From: Burkholderiales bacterium RIFCSPLOWO2_12_FULL_61_40
GTDB lineage: Bacteria > Pseudomonadota > Gammaproteobacteria > Burkholderiales > Burkholderiaceae_C
Length of the DNA stretch: 64,000 nt
Assembly (NCBI GenBank): GCA_001770935.1
Contig: MESI01000115.1
Span: forward strand, 1-64,000
Reading direction: 5' to 3'
Part shown: in pieces, positions 19,256 through 30,609 of the stretch
Numbering within the stretch: the stretch's first letter is position 1
Layout: every line of letters starts with the position of its first letter
Notes under the pieces: model-generated
Seen by the model: only the letters and a program-made list of their open reading frames with translations
Databases searched by the model: none
Told to the model about the DNA's origin: nothing
Position numbers and translations under genes: made by a program

Positions 19256-19256
<1 letters not shown>
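18498..19256 (+). CDS. MacB/LolD-type ABC transporter ATP-binding protein
   Basis: 252-residue nucleotide-binding subunit. Walker A is [10 protein letters not shown], the Q-loop is [12 protein letters not shown], the ABC signature is [15 protein letters not shown] and Walker B is [12 protein letters not shown], all intact. E. coli MacB carries this domain fused to the permease, whereas here the two are separate genes overlapping by one base (TGATG). It powers the mechanotransmission cycle of the type VII ABC efflux pump. Confidence 0.94.
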
Positions 19257-20460
<1,204 letters not shown>

Positions 20461-20461
<1 letters not shown>

Positions 20462-20563
20462 TTCCATTTTCAGATCGATGGGAGATGAGGCGCCCCGACG
20501 CAGGCAGTGCTTTAGCACGACCAGGAGGGGCAACGACATATCGCATTGATATGGAAATGGAAT
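20461..20563 (-). repeat. R1 103-bp intergenic element, copy 2
   Basis: Bounded by the macB stop codon TAA on the left and TAAGGAGG on the right; the latter provides the fumC ribosome-binding site. Ends are TTCC...GGAA. The internal palindrome GTGCTTTAGCAC is intact. Read on the minus strand it carries a short ORF beginning [20 protein letters not shown]. Confidence 0.88.
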
Positions 20564-20578
20564 AAGGAGGAAACCGCC

Positions 20579-21967
20579 ATGAACACCACCCGTACCGAAC
20601 ACGACAGCATGGGCGCCATCGAGGTGCCCGCCGGGCAGCTATGGGGCGCGCAGACCCAGCGCTCGCTGCTGAACTTCGCCATTTCCGGCGAAAAAATGCC
20701 GCGCGAAATCATCCACGCGCTGGCGCAGGTCAAGCGGGCGTGCGCCACCGTCAATCTGGACCTGGGCCTGCTGGACGCCCGCAAGGCCGAGGCCATCGTG
20801 GCCGCCGCCGACGAGGTGCTGGCCGGCCAGCACGCGGGCGAATTCCCCCTGGTGGTCTGGCAAACCGGCTCGGGCACCCAAACGAATATGAACCTCAACG
20901 AGGTGCTGGCCAACCGCGCCAGCGAGCTGCTGGGCGGCCTGCGCGGCGACTTGCGGCTAGTGCACCCCAACGACGAGGTGAACCGCAGCCAGTCCTCCAA
21001 CGATGTGTTCCCCACCGCCATGCATCTGGCGGCGCTGCAGGCCCTCACGCACCGGCTGCTGCCCGCGCTGGCCGCGCTGCAGGGCACCTTGGCGGCCAAG
21101 GCGCAGGCATTCGACGCCATCGTCAAGATCGGCCGCACCCATTTGCAAGACGCCACGCCGCTCACCCTGGGCCAGGAGTTTTCCGGCTATGCGGCGCAAC
21201 TGGCCCATGGCGAACGGCATGTGCAGGCCGCCCTGCCCCACCTGTGTGAACTGGCGCTGGGCGGCACGGCGGTGGGCACCGGGCTCAACGCTCCCGCGGG
21301 TTTTGCCGAACGGGCGGCGGCCGAACTGGCACGGCTCACGGGTTTGCCACTGGTGACGGCCCCCAACAAGTTCGAGGCCCTGGCCAGTTGCGACGCCCTG
21401 GTGCACGCCCACGGCGCGCTCAAAACCCTGGCCGCCAGCCTGATGAAAATCGCCAACGACGTGCGCTGGCTCGCCAGCGGCCCGCGCAGCGGCATTGGCG
21501 AGCTGGCCATACCCGAAAACGAACCCGGCTCCAGCATCATGCCCGGCAAGGTCAACCCCACACAAAGCGAGGCACTCACCATGCTGTGCTGCCAGGTGAT
21601 GGGCAACGACGTGGCCATCAATATGGGCGGCGCCTCGGGCAACTTCGAGCTCAATGTGTTTCGCCCCCTGATCGCCCACAACTTCCTGCAAAGCGTGCGC
21701 CTGCTGAGTGAGGGCATGCGCAGCTTCAACGACCACTGCGCCGTAGGCATCACGCCCAACCACAGCCGCATTGCCGAACTGGTGGACCGCTCACTGATGC
21801 TGGTCACCGCCCTGAACCCGCACATCGGCTACGACAAGGCTGCGCTCATTGCCAAACAAGCCCATGCACAGGGCAGCAGCCTGCGCGAGGCGGCCGTGGC
21901 CTCGGGCTTTGTGACGGCGGAGCAGTTTGACGCCTGGGTCCGGCCGCAGGACATGGTGGGGCGGTAA
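20579..21967 (+). CDS. fumC: Class II fumarate hydratase
   Basis: Iron-independent fumarase of the TCA cycle, converting fumarate and L-malate. 462 residues. The fumarase/aspartase signature [11 protein letters not shown] is intact, as are the substrate-binding [10 protein letters not shown] and the [19 protein letters not shown] segment. ATG 20579 is preceded by AAGGAGG at ideal spacing, supplied at the right edge of the R1 element, so the longer frame starting inside the repeat is unlikely. It is solitary. Confidence 0.96.
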   Translation: MNTTRTEHDSMGAIEVPAGQLWGAQTQRSLLNFAISGEKMPREIIHALAQVKRACATVNLDLGLLDARKAEAIVAAADEVLAGQHAGEFPLVVWQTGSGTQTNMNLNEVLANRASELLGGLRGDLRLVHPNDEVNRSQSSNDVFPTAMHLAALQALTHRLLPALAALQGTLAAKAQAFDAIVKIGRTHLQDATPLTLGQEFSGYAAQLAHGERHVQAALPHLCELALGGTAVGTGLNAPAGFAERAAAELARLTGLPLVTAPNKFEALASCDALVHAHGALKTLAASLMKIANDVRWLASGPRSGIGELAIPENEPGSSIMPGKVNPTQSEALTMLCCQVMGNDVAINMGGASGNFELNVFRPLIAHNFLQSVRLLSEGMRSFNDHCAVGITPNHSRIAELVDRSLMLVTALNPHIGYDKAALIAKQAHAQGSSLREAAVASGFVTAEQFDAWVRPQDMVGR

Positions 21968-21998
21968 AGAGGCAAACAGAGGCAAACGCCTGTTTCAG

Positions 21999-22067
21999 CC
22001 GATTTAGCATGCCAAATCAGCCTCCAACCCCCGTGAAACATGCGCAAGCAGCTACTATTTTCATAGC
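21999..22067 (-). repeat. R2 interspersed repeat, long form, copy 4 (left flank of restriction islet)
   Basis: On the minus strand it starts at GCTATGAAAATAGTAGCTGC, continues TTGCGCATG, CACGGGGGTTGG and AGGCTGATTTGGC, and ends ATGCTAAATCGGC. It matches copy 6 across the same extended length and in the same orientation, with the hsdM-hsdR remnant block between them. Confidence 0.85.
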
Positions 22068-22145
22068 GAATTTCTTGTGGCAACCCCGCCCCGCATAATC
22101 CCTGCCACGGACTCCACCACAAGTGCACAGGGAAACTCCCACGCC

Positions 22146-23730
<1,585 letters not shown>

Positions 23731-23741
<11 letters not shown>

Positions 23742-23964
23742 AAAGCAGGATGCCGAAAGCGGCATCGTCATCTTGAACAAACCGTTCAGCGTGGACGAAA
23801 CCGAGCAACCCTTTGGCAAACGCTGGGGCGGCGAGTGCTTCACCCTCACCACTGAGCATCTGGCAGCCCTGCAAGCGGGCAAAACACTCGCGCTGGATGT
23901 TCAAAACGAATACATCACATTTGTGCGACTTCAATCCACCGATGATGGAAAGGCCGCGGCATGA
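23731..23964 (+). CDS. Small hypothetical protein of the restriction locus
   Basis: 77 residues, overlapping the end of hsdM by 11 bp and the next gene by 4 bp (ATGA), so it is translationally linked to both. Visible features are [23 protein letters not shown] and a C-terminal stretch [16 protein letters not shown]. It has no signal peptide or membrane helix. I do not recognise the family. Its position suggests an accessory factor of the type I system, but nothing in the sequence proves it. Confidence 0.7.
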
Positions 23965-25091
23965 CTGACGAACCAAAACTCCAACCGCTGGTTGGAGAAA
24001 TCACACCCAACACAGCCGACTACCGCCAATGGCTGGGCGAGCTGAAAGCGCGTTTTCGCCAAGTGCAGCTTAAAGCGGCCGTTGCAGTCAACACTGCCAT
24101 GCTCCAGTTTTATTGGGAGCTGGGGGCGGACATGGTGGCCAAGCAAACGCAGTTTGCGTGGGGCGGTGGTTTCATCAAACAGCTCAGCACCGATTTAAGG
24201 CGCGAATTCCCGGATGTGCAGGGGTTTTCGGTCAGTAATTTGAAAAGCATTCGTCAGTGGCATTTGTTTTATGCCGGGTCGTCGCCAATTGGCCAACAGC
24301 CTGTAGGCCAATTAACGCAACAGCCTGTTTCGCAAATCCTGTCCATCCCTTGGGGCCACAACCTGGCTATTCTGGCCAAGTGCAAGCGGCACGGTGAGGC
24401 GCTGTATTACGCCCAAGCCACCCAAACCTACGGCTGGAGCCGCAGCGTGCTGGTGCACCAGATCGAGAGCGGCCTGTGGCAGCGCGAGGGCAAAGCCATC
24501 ACCAACTTTGAGCAGACGCTGCCCGCCGCACAGTCCGACCTGGCCACGCAAATGCTCAAAGACCCGTACAAGTTTGACTTCCTGTCGCTCAGCAAAGAAC
24601 ACACCGAGCGCGAGCTGGAAACCGGCCTGATCACTCACATCACCCAATTTCTGCTGGAACTGGGCGCAGGCTTTGCCTACATAGGCCGCCAGGTTCCGCT
24701 GCAAGTGGGCGAGCGCGAGTTCTTTATGGACCTGCTTTTCTATCACACGCGCCTGCATTGCCATGTGGTGGTGGAACTGAAAACGGTGGACTTTGAACCC
24801 GAGTTTGCGGGCAAGCTCAACTTCTACATCAAGGCCGTGGACGAACAACTGCGCGGCGAGGGCGATCAGCCCACCATTGGACTGCTGCTGTGCAAAAGCA
24901 AAGACCGGCTGGTGGCCGAATACGCGCTCAGCGACATTCAAAAACCCATGGGTCTGTCGACCTACACCCTGAGCCACACCCTGCCCGAAGCCCTGCGCGG
25001 CAAGTTGCCCAGCATTGAGGCGATTGAGCGGGAATTGGGGCTGGATGGAGGTGATGATGATTTGACGCAAGACGGGGAGGCTGGAATATGA
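23961..25091 (+). CDS. DUF1016/YhcG-family PDDEXK nuclease
   Basis: 376 residues with the YhcG architecture. The N-terminal DUF1016_N domain (about 15-175) has the typical YWELGADMVAKQ and IPWGHNLAILAKCK segments. The C-terminal PD-(D/E)XK-like nuclease domain has FFMDLLFYHTR and VVVELK as the likely acidic and lysine residues. A Gln-rich insertion (PIGQQPVGQLTQQPVSQ) sits near residue 110-125. Relatives are common inside type I restriction loci and have been linked to DNA recombination or defence. The gene appears intact although its neighbours are decayed. Confidence 0.88.
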   Translation: MTDEPKLQPLVGEITPNTADYRQWLGELKARFRQVQLKAAVAVNTAMLQFYWELGADMVAKQTQFAWGGGFIKQLSTDLRREFPDVQGFSVSNLKSIRQWHLFYAGSSPIGQQPVGQLTQQPVSQILSIPWGHNLAILAKCKRHGEALYYAQATQTYGWSRSVLVHQIESGLWQREGKAITNFEQTLPAAQSDLATQMLKDPYKFDFLSLSKEHTERELETGLITHITQFLLELGAGFAYIGRQVPLQVGEREFFMDLLFYHTRLHCHVVVELKTVDFEPEFAGKLNFYIKAVDEQLRGEGDQPTIGLLLCKSKDRLVAEYALSDIQKPMGLSTYTLSHTLPEALRGKLPSIEAIERELGLDGGDDDLTQDGEAGI

Positions 25092-25282
25092 GTTCTGAAC
25101 CCCTGCGCGAAAGCGAAACCGTTGAGCTAAAAAAGAGCCTGGCCGAACTCAAAGAAGGCCTGGTGGCCATCGCCGCCATTTTGAACAAACATGGTGCGGG
25201 CGAGTTGTGGTTTGCCGTGGCGCAGAATCGGTCCCGAGATGGGAATTTGTGTGACGTAAAACAGTACGTCAACACAGCGTAA
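25088..25282 (+). pseudogene. AlbA_2-domain protein, 3'-truncated remnant
   Basis: The first 44 codons match the start of an AlbA_2 (schlafen-like) domain: ESETVELKKSLAELKEGLVA and ILNKHGAGELWFAV. Such proteins usually run to 300-500 residues. After AVAQN the frame leaves the family and stops within 20 codons, at the scar described for 25252-25316. It overlaps the DUF1016 gene by 4 bp, as in intact loci, so it was once part of this operon. A function is unlikely. Confidence 0.75.
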
Positions 25283-25316
25283 ACAAGGGCAATTGGTGGA
25301 TGCACCAATTGCCCTT
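25252..25316 (+). other. Deletion scar with two palindromes
   Basis: TGACGTA (25252-25258) and TACGTCA (25265-25271) form one inverted pair. AAGGGCAATTGGTG (25285-25298) and CACCAATTGCCCTT (25303-25316) form a perfect 14-bp hairpin with a 4-nt loop, followed by a short T run. The scar separates the AlbA_2 fragment from the hsdR fragment and could be the trace of a lost element or a terminator. Confidence 0.6.
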
Positions 25317-25736
25317 TTGCCTGGTGTTTTGCACAATGGCACCCGTTACCAAAACCGCAGTATTGAGACGGCGCAGGTCATGGAAGAATTGGTGGTCATG
25401 GCCAAGAAGTTCCGCGAGGCGGCCTCGCGCGGCGAACAGTTGGGCCTGAGCGAGGACGAGGTGAAGTTCTACGACGCCTTGGCCAACAATGAGTCCGCCG
25501 TGCGTGAGCTGACGGATGAGACCCTCAAGAAGATTGCCCACGAGCTGACCGAAAACCTGCGCCAGAGCCTGAGCGTGGACTGGTCAGAGCGCGAGAGCGT
25601 GCGGGCCAAGCTGCGCCTGATGGTGAAGCGCATTCTGCGCAAATACAAATACCCGCCCGATTTGATGGACGGTGCCGTGGAGCTGGTGCTGCAACAAGCA
25701 CAGGCGTTGGGCGAAAGTTGGTCCGAGGAAGCTTAA
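25293..25736 (+). pseudogene. hsdR: HsdR C-terminal fragment (type I restriction endonuclease)
   Basis: An open frame of 147 codons whose last 125 or so match the extreme C-terminus of HsdR: RYQNRSIETAQVMEELVVMA, LGLSEDEVKFYDALANNESA and LMVKRILRKYKYPP. Full HsdR is about 1000 residues with nuclease and helicase domains; all of that is missing, so no restriction activity is possible. The frame opens with a GTG inside the preceding hairpin, so translation is doubtful. With hsdS also absent, the locus is a degraded type I system. Confidence 0.85.
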
Positions 25737-25757
25737 ATTGGTTCAGGCGCGATCCAG

Positions 25758-25823
25758 GCCAATTTACAAGCCAAATCAGCCTCAAGCCCCCGTGGAATAT
25801 GCACAGCTACTATTTTTGTAGCA
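25758..25823 (-). repeat. R2 interspersed repeat, long form, copy 6 (right flank of restriction islet)
   Basis: On the minus strand GCTACAAAAATAGTAGCTGT is followed by GCATATTCCACGGGGGCTTG, AGGCTGATTTGGC and TTGTAAATTGG. Same orientation and extent as copy 4. It also supplies the last codons and TAG stop of purN. Confidence 0.85.
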
Positions 25824-26400
25824 ACTGTGCCACCGCCCTGGGGTAGATCAGGTGCTCCTGGGTGAGGATGCGGGCCGCCAGCGTATCGGCGGTGTCGCCG
25901 GGCAACACCGGCACCACGGCCTGGTCCAGGATAGGGCCGTGGTCCAACTCGGCGGTCACCAGGTGCACCGTTGCGCCCGCAAATTTGCAGCCCGCGTCCA
26001 GCGCACGCTGGTGGGTGTGCAAGCCGGTGAAGGCCGGCAGCAGCGAAGGGTGGATATTGGTCAGGCGCCCTGCGTAGTGCGCCACGAAGCCCGGCGTGAG
26101 AATGCGCATGAATCCCGCCAGCACCACCAGCACCGGGTGCCCGGGCGTGTCAAAGCGGTCAATCACCTCGGCCAGTGCGGCGTCAAAGTCCTCGCGGCTG
26201 GCAAATGCTTTGTGGTCCAGCACCTCGGTGGCAATGCCGTGTTCACGGGCGAACACCAGGCCTTTGGTATCGGCTTTGTTGCTGATGACGGCGGCCACGC
26301 GGGCGCCGTATTTGTCGGACCAGTGCTCGCGCTGGGCAGTATTTACGATGGCGGCCATGTTGGAGCCGCCGCCTGAGATCAAAATGACAATGTTTTTCAT
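25810..26400 (-). CDS. purN: Phosphoribosylglycinamide formyltransferase
   Basis: Folate-dependent GAR transformylase of purine synthesis, 196 residues. The N-terminal VILISGGGSNMAAI, the catalytic-loop segment LAGFMRILTP and the NIHPSLLPAFTGLHTHQRAL stretch with the catalytic His and the downstream Asp are intact. ATG 26400 was chosen over upstream codons because the family starts at MKNIVILISG. The final residues LLQK and the stop codon lie inside an R2 repeat, so the natural C-terminus may have been altered. It is divergent from yceH with only 13 bp between start codons. Confidence 0.94.
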   Translation of the reverse strand: MKNIVILISGGGSNMAAIVNTAQREHWSDKYGARVAAVISNKADTKGLVFAREHGIATEVLDHKAFASREDFDAALAEVIDRFDTPGHPVLVVLAGFMRILTPGFVAHYAGRLTNIHPSLLPAFTGLHTHQRALDAGCKFAGATVHLVTAELDHGPILDQAVVPVLPGDTADTLAARILTQEHLIYPRAVAQLLQK

Positions 26401-26413
26401 ACCTGGCTGAATT

Positions 26414-27085
26414 ATGACCTTGACCCTCCCCCCCTCTGTTCTTCTTGACCCCGTGCAGGCCCGCGTGCTGGGCACCCTGATGGAAAAAGCGCGCACCGTG
26501 CCCGACAGCTACCCGCTCACCCTCAACTCCCTGGTGCTGGGCTGCAACCAGAAAAGCAGCCGCGAGCCGACCATGGACCTGACCGAAGCGCAGGTGGCGG
26601 ACGCCGTCGGCACCCTGCGCAGTGCCAACCTGGTGCGTGAAGTCGGTGGCGCGCGCACCACCAAGTTTGAGCACAACTTCCAGCGTGGCGTGGGTGTGTA
26701 CGAACAAGCGGCCGTGCTGCTGGGCCTCTTGATGCTGCGCGGCCCGCAGACCAGCGCCGAATTGCGGCTCAACGCCGAGCGCTGGTACAAGTTTGCCGAC
26801 ATCTCTTCGGTGGAAGGCTTCCTGGACGAACTGCAAGAGCGCTCCGCCGAAAAAGGCGGCCCGCTGGTGGTGAAGCTGGCGCGCGCGCCAGGTGCCCGCG
26901 AGCAGCGCTGGGCGCATTTGCTGTGCGGCCCCGTGGATGCCAACCAGGTATTTCAGGGCAGCGCAGCGGCCAGCGGCGGCACCGCCGAGCGCATCGAGCG
27001 GCTGGAAGCCGAGGTTGCGCAGTTGCGGGAGACTGTGGCCAAGCTGTGCTCCGAACTGGGCATGTCGCCACCCGGACAGGGGTAA
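26414..27085 (+). CDS. YceH family protein (DUF480)
   Basis: 223 residues with two winged-helix DUF480 repeats: [20 protein letters not shown] with [18 protein letters not shown], then [20 protein letters not shown]. The family is widespread in proteobacteria with no established function; the fold suggests nucleic-acid binding. A short coiled coil ([18 protein letters not shown]) ends the protein. It is divergent from purN, so promoters must overlap the neighbouring gene. The next gene is 62 bp downstream. Confidence 0.88.
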   Translation: MTLTLPPSVLLDPVQARVLGTLMEKARTVPDSYPLTLNSLVLGCNQKSSREPTMDLTEAQVADAVGTLRSANLVREVGGARTTKFEHNFQRGVGVYEQAAVLLGLLMLRGPQTSAELRLNAERWYKFADISSVEGFLDELQERSAEKGGPLVVKLARAPGAREQRWAHLLCGPVDANQVFQGSAAASGGTAERIERLEAEVAQLRETVAKLCSELGMSPPGQG

Positions 27086-27147
27086 ACGAACGACCGTGCT
27101 AAAACCATGCCCGTCAACGTACCAAGATCGAACGACTGGAGACCCCC

Positions 27148-28341
27148 ATGGATTTGGCATTCACCCCTGAAGAACAAACATTCCGAGAAGAGATCCGCGC
27201 CTGGGTAGGTGCCAACCTGCCCGCCGAGTTGTCCCACAAAGTGCACAACGCACACCATCTGACCCGCGACGACCTGCAAAGCTGGGCCAAGATCCTGGGC
27301 AAAAAAGGCTGGCTGGGCCATGCCTGGCCCAAGGAGTTTGGCGGCCCCGGCTGGAACTCGGTGCAAAAGCACTTGTTTGAAGAAGAGTGCGCGCTGGCGG
27401 GTGCCCCCCGCGTGGTGCCCTTCGGCCCGGTGATGGTGGCTCCGGTGATCATGGCGTTTGGCAATGCCGAGCAGCAGCAGCGCTTTTTGCCCGGCATTGC
27501 CAGTGGCGAAGTCTGGTGGAGCCAAGGCTACAGCGAACCCGGCTCGGGCTCGGACCTGGCCTCGGTCAAAACCCGGGCAGAAAAAGTGAGCCGTCCAGGC
27601 CAGGGCGACAAATACATCGTCAACGGCCAAAAGACCTGGACCACGCTGGGCCAGTACGGCGAGTGGATTTTCTGCCTGGTGCGCACCAGTACCGAGGGCA
27701 AGCCCCAAACCGGCATTTCCTTCCTCTTGATCGACATGAAGTCGCCCGGCGTCACCGTGCGCCCCATCGTGCTGCTGGACGGTGAAGCCGAAGTCAACGA
27801 GGTGTTTTTTGACAACGTCGAAGTGCCCGCCGAGAACCTGATCGGCGAAGAGAACAAGGGCTGGACCTATGCCAAGCACCTGCTCAGCCACGAGCGCACC
27901 AACATCGCCGATGTGAACCGCGCCAAACGCGAACTGGAGCGCTTGAAGCGCATCGCCCAGGCCGAAGGTGTGTACACCGACACCCGCTTTCGCGACGAAA
28001 TCGCCAAGCTGGAAGTGGATGTGATTGCGCTGGAGATGATGGTGCTACGCGTGCTGGCCGCCGAAAAATCGGGCAAAAACTCGCTGGACATTGCGGGCCT
28101 GCTCAAGATTCGCGGCAGCGAAATCCAGCAGCGCTACTCCGAGCTGATGATGCTGGCCGTCGGCCCCTTCGCCCTGCCCCTGATCCGCGAGGCCATGGAA
28201 GCCGGCTGGCAAGGCGACGCGGTAGGCGCGGCCCACTGCGCGCCGCTGGCGTCTACCTACTTCAATATGCGCAAGACCACCATTTACGGCGGCTCCAATG
28301 AAGTGCAGCGCAACATCGTGTCCCAGGTCGCCCTGGGTTAA
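27148..28341 (+). CDS. Acyl-CoA dehydrogenase, PimC-like large subunit
   Basis: FAD-dependent dehydrogenase of 397 residues. Family features: the helical N-domain, SQGYSEPGSGSDLASVKTRA in the beta domain, NGQKTWTTLGQYGEW, and the C-terminal IYGGSNEVQRNI. A glycine sits where MCAD-type enzymes have the catalytic Glu376, as in pimeloyl-CoA dehydrogenase and some steroid-degradation enzymes. It is paired with a second dehydrogenase downstream, consistent with a heteromeric large/small subunit enzyme for dicarboxylyl- or ring-derived acyl-CoA. Specificity is inference. The TAA stop coincides with the left edge of an R1 element that separates the pair. Confidence 0.9.
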   Translation: MDLAFTPEEQTFREEIRAWVGANLPAELSHKVHNAHHLTRDDLQSWAKILGKKGWLGHAWPKEFGGPGWNSVQKHLFEEECALAGAPRVVPFGPVMVAPVIMAFGNAEQQQRFLPGIASGEVWWSQGYSEPGSGSDLASVKTRAEKVSRPGQGDKYIVNGQKTWTTLGQYGEWIFCLVRTSTEGKPQTGISFLLIDMKSPGVTVRPIVLLDGEAEVNEVFFDNVEVPAENLIGEENKGWTYAKHLLSHERTNIADVNRAKRELERLKRIAQAEGVYTDTRFRDEIAKLEVDVIALEMMVLRVLAAEKSGKNSLDIAGLLKIRGSEIQQRYSELMMLAVGPFALPLIREAMEAGWQGDAVGAAHCAPLASTYFNMRKTTIYGGSNEVQRNIVSQVALG

Positions 28342-28443
28342 TTCCATTTCCATAGCAATGCGATATGTCGTTGCCCCTCCTGGTCGTGCGAAAGCACTGC
28401 CTGCGTCGGCGCGCCTCATCTCGCTTTGATCTGAAAACGGCAT
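28341..28443 (+). repeat. R1 103-bp intergenic element, copy 3
   Basis: It starts at the TAA stop of the PimC-like gene and ends GGCATAA. It contains GTGCGAAAGCAC, a one-base variant of the internal palindrome. It lies between two genes expected to be co-transcribed. It carries the [23 protein letters not shown] (then ISL and stop). Confidence 0.88.
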
Positions 28444-28473
28444 AAGACCACAACAAGATTACAGGTGAAAAAA

Positions 28474-29589
28474 ATGGACTTCGACTTCTCTGACGACCAG
28501 GAACAATTGCGCGACGCGGTACGCAAATGGGTGGACAAGGGCTACACCTTTGAGCGCCGCCGCGCTGCCGAAAAAGCGGGCGGCTTTGACCGCGCCGCCT
28601 TCACTGAAATGGCCGAGCTGGGCCTGTGTGGCCTGTACGTGCCCGAAGCCGATGGCGGCCTGGGCATGGGTCCGGTCGAAGGCATGGTGGTGATGGAAGA
28701 GCTGGGGCGCGGCATGGTGCTGGAGCCCCTGGCCCAATCCCTCATCGCGGGCGCCGTCCTCGCCGGTTATGCTGACGCTGCCACCAAAGCCGCATGGCTG
28801 CCGCAGATTTCCAGCGGCGAGGCACTGGTGGTGCTGGCCTACCAGGAGCGTGCAGCGCGCTACAAGCTTGATGTCTGTGAGGCAAAAGCCACACAAGCCC
28901 CCGGTGGCTATGTGCTGAACGCTACAAAAAGTGTAGTGCCCGTGGGCGACCAGGCCAATGCCTTTTTGGTGCCTGCCAAGATCAACAGCCAACTGGCCCT
29001 GTTCCTGGTCGAGCGCCAATCCAGCGGTGTCAGCACCCGCGGCTACGGCACGCAAGACGGCGGCCGCGCGGCAGAAGTCAGCTTCAAAAATTCTCCTGCC
29101 ACCCTGGTCACCAGCGACGGCCTGACCGCACTGGAGCACGCGGTGGACATCGGCATTGCCGCCACCTGCGCGGAAGCCGTGGGCGTCATGGACAAGACTT
29201 TTGGCCTCACCGCCGAGTACCTGAACACACGCAAGCAGTTTGGCGTGGTGATCAGCAGCTTCCAGGCCCTGCGCCACCGCGCGGCCGACATGAAGATGCA
29301 GTTGGAGCTGGCCCGTTCCATGAGTTTTTATGCCAGCCTCAAACTCAATGCACCGGCTGAAGAACGCCGCGCCGCAATGGCCCGCGCCAAGTACCAGTTG
29401 GGCACATCCATGCGTTTTGTCGGCCAGCAGGCGGTGCAATTGCATGGCGGCATCGGGGTGACGGACGAGTACATCGTCAGCCATTACTTCAAGAAGCTCA
29501 CCCAGCTGGAAATGACTTTTGGCGACAGCCTGCACCACCTGGGTGAAGTGTCTGCGCGCATGCAGGACAGCGCAAGCGTTTTTGCCTGA
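28474..29589 (+). CDS. Acyl-CoA dehydrogenase, PimD-like small subunit
   Basis: 371 residues. Conserved features: MDFDFSDDQEQLRDAVRKWV, VEGMVVMEELGRGMVLEPLA, TRKQFGVVISSFQALRHRAADM and QQAVQLHGGIGVTDEY. This matches the small partner in PimC/PimD-type pairs. ATG 28474 has AGGTGA just upstream; the GTG at 28465 is less likely. It probably forms a complex with the upstream subunit in beta-oxidation of dicarboxylic or branched acyl-CoAs. AT-rich codons around residues 137-155 resemble repeat R2 in antisense, unlike the GC-rich rest of the gene. Confidence 0.89.
   Translation: MDFDFSDDQEQLRDAVRKWVDKGYTFERRRAAEKAGGFDRAAFTEMAELGLCGLYVPEADGGLGMGPVEGMVVMEELGRGMVLEPLAQSLIAGAVLAGYADAATKAAWLPQISSGEALVVLAYQERAARYKLDVCEAKATQAPGGYVLNATKSVVPVGDQANAFLVPAKINSQLALFLVERQSSGVSTRGYGTQDGGRAAEVSFKNSPATLVTSDGLTALEHAVDIGIAATCAEAVGVMDKTFGLTAEYLNTRKQFGVVISSFQALRHRAADMKMQLELARSMSFYASLKLNAPAEERRAAMARAKYQLGTSMRFVGQQAVQLHGGIGVTDEYIVSHYFKKLTQLEMTFGDSLHHLGEVSARMQDSASVFA
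28880..28937 (-). repeat. Possible R2 copy inside the PimD-like gene
   Basis: On the plus strand GGCAAAAGCCACACAAGCCC, then CCGGTGGCTATG and GCTACAAAAAGTGTAG, resemble the reverse of R2. The encoded segment is also conserved in the protein family, so part of the match may be coincidence. Confidence 0.4.
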
Positions 29590-29616
29590 GGCCTTGCGCC
29601 GCAAGGGCTGCGCGGC

Positions 29617-30522
29617 CTACTCGGCCTCGCGCACCCGCATAAAACTGGCGAACTTGGGCAGCCCCGTGGCGGTGCGGTCCCGGTAGCGGTAGGTGACCAC
29701 CGCGCCCACCGGCGGCGGTGCGTCCCGCTGGGCATCGGTGAAACCCGTGCCCAGCGCAAAGCGCTGGCCATTGGGCATCTCCAGCAGCAGCGCGCCCATG
29801 CGCCCGGTGTGGCGACCTTTGCCCGGCACCTGGGCGATGACACGGGCGTCTTCATCCGGCGTGGTTTTCAGCTTGCGCAAGGCATCGCTGCGGCCTGCTT
29901 GCCACGGGGCATCGGCACGGTGCAAGACCAGCCCCTCGCCACCCTGCTCCACAGTTTTCAGCAGGTGAACTTGCAAGGCAGTGCCGTCGGCCACCCGGAT
30001 CTGCGCCACGGCCTGCAACCAGGCCACCCCCGCGCCGCCCAGCACGGACGCCATGCGGGCGCTGCGTTCGGCAAACACATCCGCCTCGTGGGGCAGGTCG
30101 AAAATCATGTAGCGTATTTCACGCCATTCGGCGTCCACGGGCACATTGCGGCGCACCGTGGCCGAGAGCCGGTCGAAATGGCGCCGCCCCAGCCACAACT
30201 CGCCGTCCAGTGGCGTGGCGGGCAAGGCTGCGGTAAACCAGGCCGGTGCCGCAATGGTGCGGCCGCTTTTGAAGCGCAGCACCTGCCCATCCCAATACGC
30301 ACGCACCCCATCCAGCTTTTCGCTGACCAGGTAGGCCGCTGGGTCCAGACCCGCCTGCCAGTTTTTCGCCAGCATCAGCGCGGGAGCCAGCGGCGATGCG
30401 GGGGACAAGGCCGTGCCGCCCCCAGCCTGAACCGGGGCTGCAGGCACCGACGCAGGCCAAACAAGCCCGGCCAGCAACAGCCCCAAATATGTTGCCCGTG
30501 GGCGCAGCGTTAGATTGGCCAT
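29617..30522 (-). CDS. Secreted minimal ATP-dependent DNA ligase (LigE type)
   Basis: 301 residues. An N-terminal signal peptide (hydrophobic TYLGLLLAGLVWPASVPAA, cut near residue 29) precedes a minimal ligase. The adenylation motif I is SEKLDGVRAYW with the nucleophilic lysine in KLDGVR; DGELWLGR is motif III-like, EGLVLHRADAPW is motif IV, and LRKLKTTPDEDARVI is motif V. An OB domain follows. LigE proteins are periplasmic ligases found in naturally competent or biofilm-forming proteobacteria. No competence genes are adjacent. The start at 30522 gives a complete export signal. Confidence 0.88.
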   Translation of the reverse strand: MANLTLRPRATYLGLLLAGLVWPASVPAAPVQAGGGTALSPASPLAPALMLAKNWQAGLDPAAYLVSEKLDGVRAYWDGQVLRFKSGRTIAAPAWFTAALPATPLDGELWLGRRHFDRLSATVRRNVPVDAEWREIRYMIFDLPHEADVFAERSARMASVLGGAGVAWLQAVAQIRVADGTALQVHLLKTVEQGGEGLVLHRADAPWQAGRSDALRKLKTTPDEDARVIAQVPGKGRHTGRMGALLLEMPNGQRFALGTGFTDAQRDAPPPVGAVVTYRYRDRTATGLPKFASFMRVREAE

Positions 30523-30609
30523 GGTGTTTTGCCCCTCCCTTGTGTGTTGTCAGGAAAGTGTAGCGCCTGTGCTGCGGGGCGCGGTGCCCGCAGGGATCAG
30601 TGTGTGCGC

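Noticed and set aside
28880..28937. A twelfth R2 copy in the PimD-like gene
   Set aside because: Codon use is odd and the match is fair, but the residues are conserved in the family, so I list it only as possible and do not count it among the clear copies.
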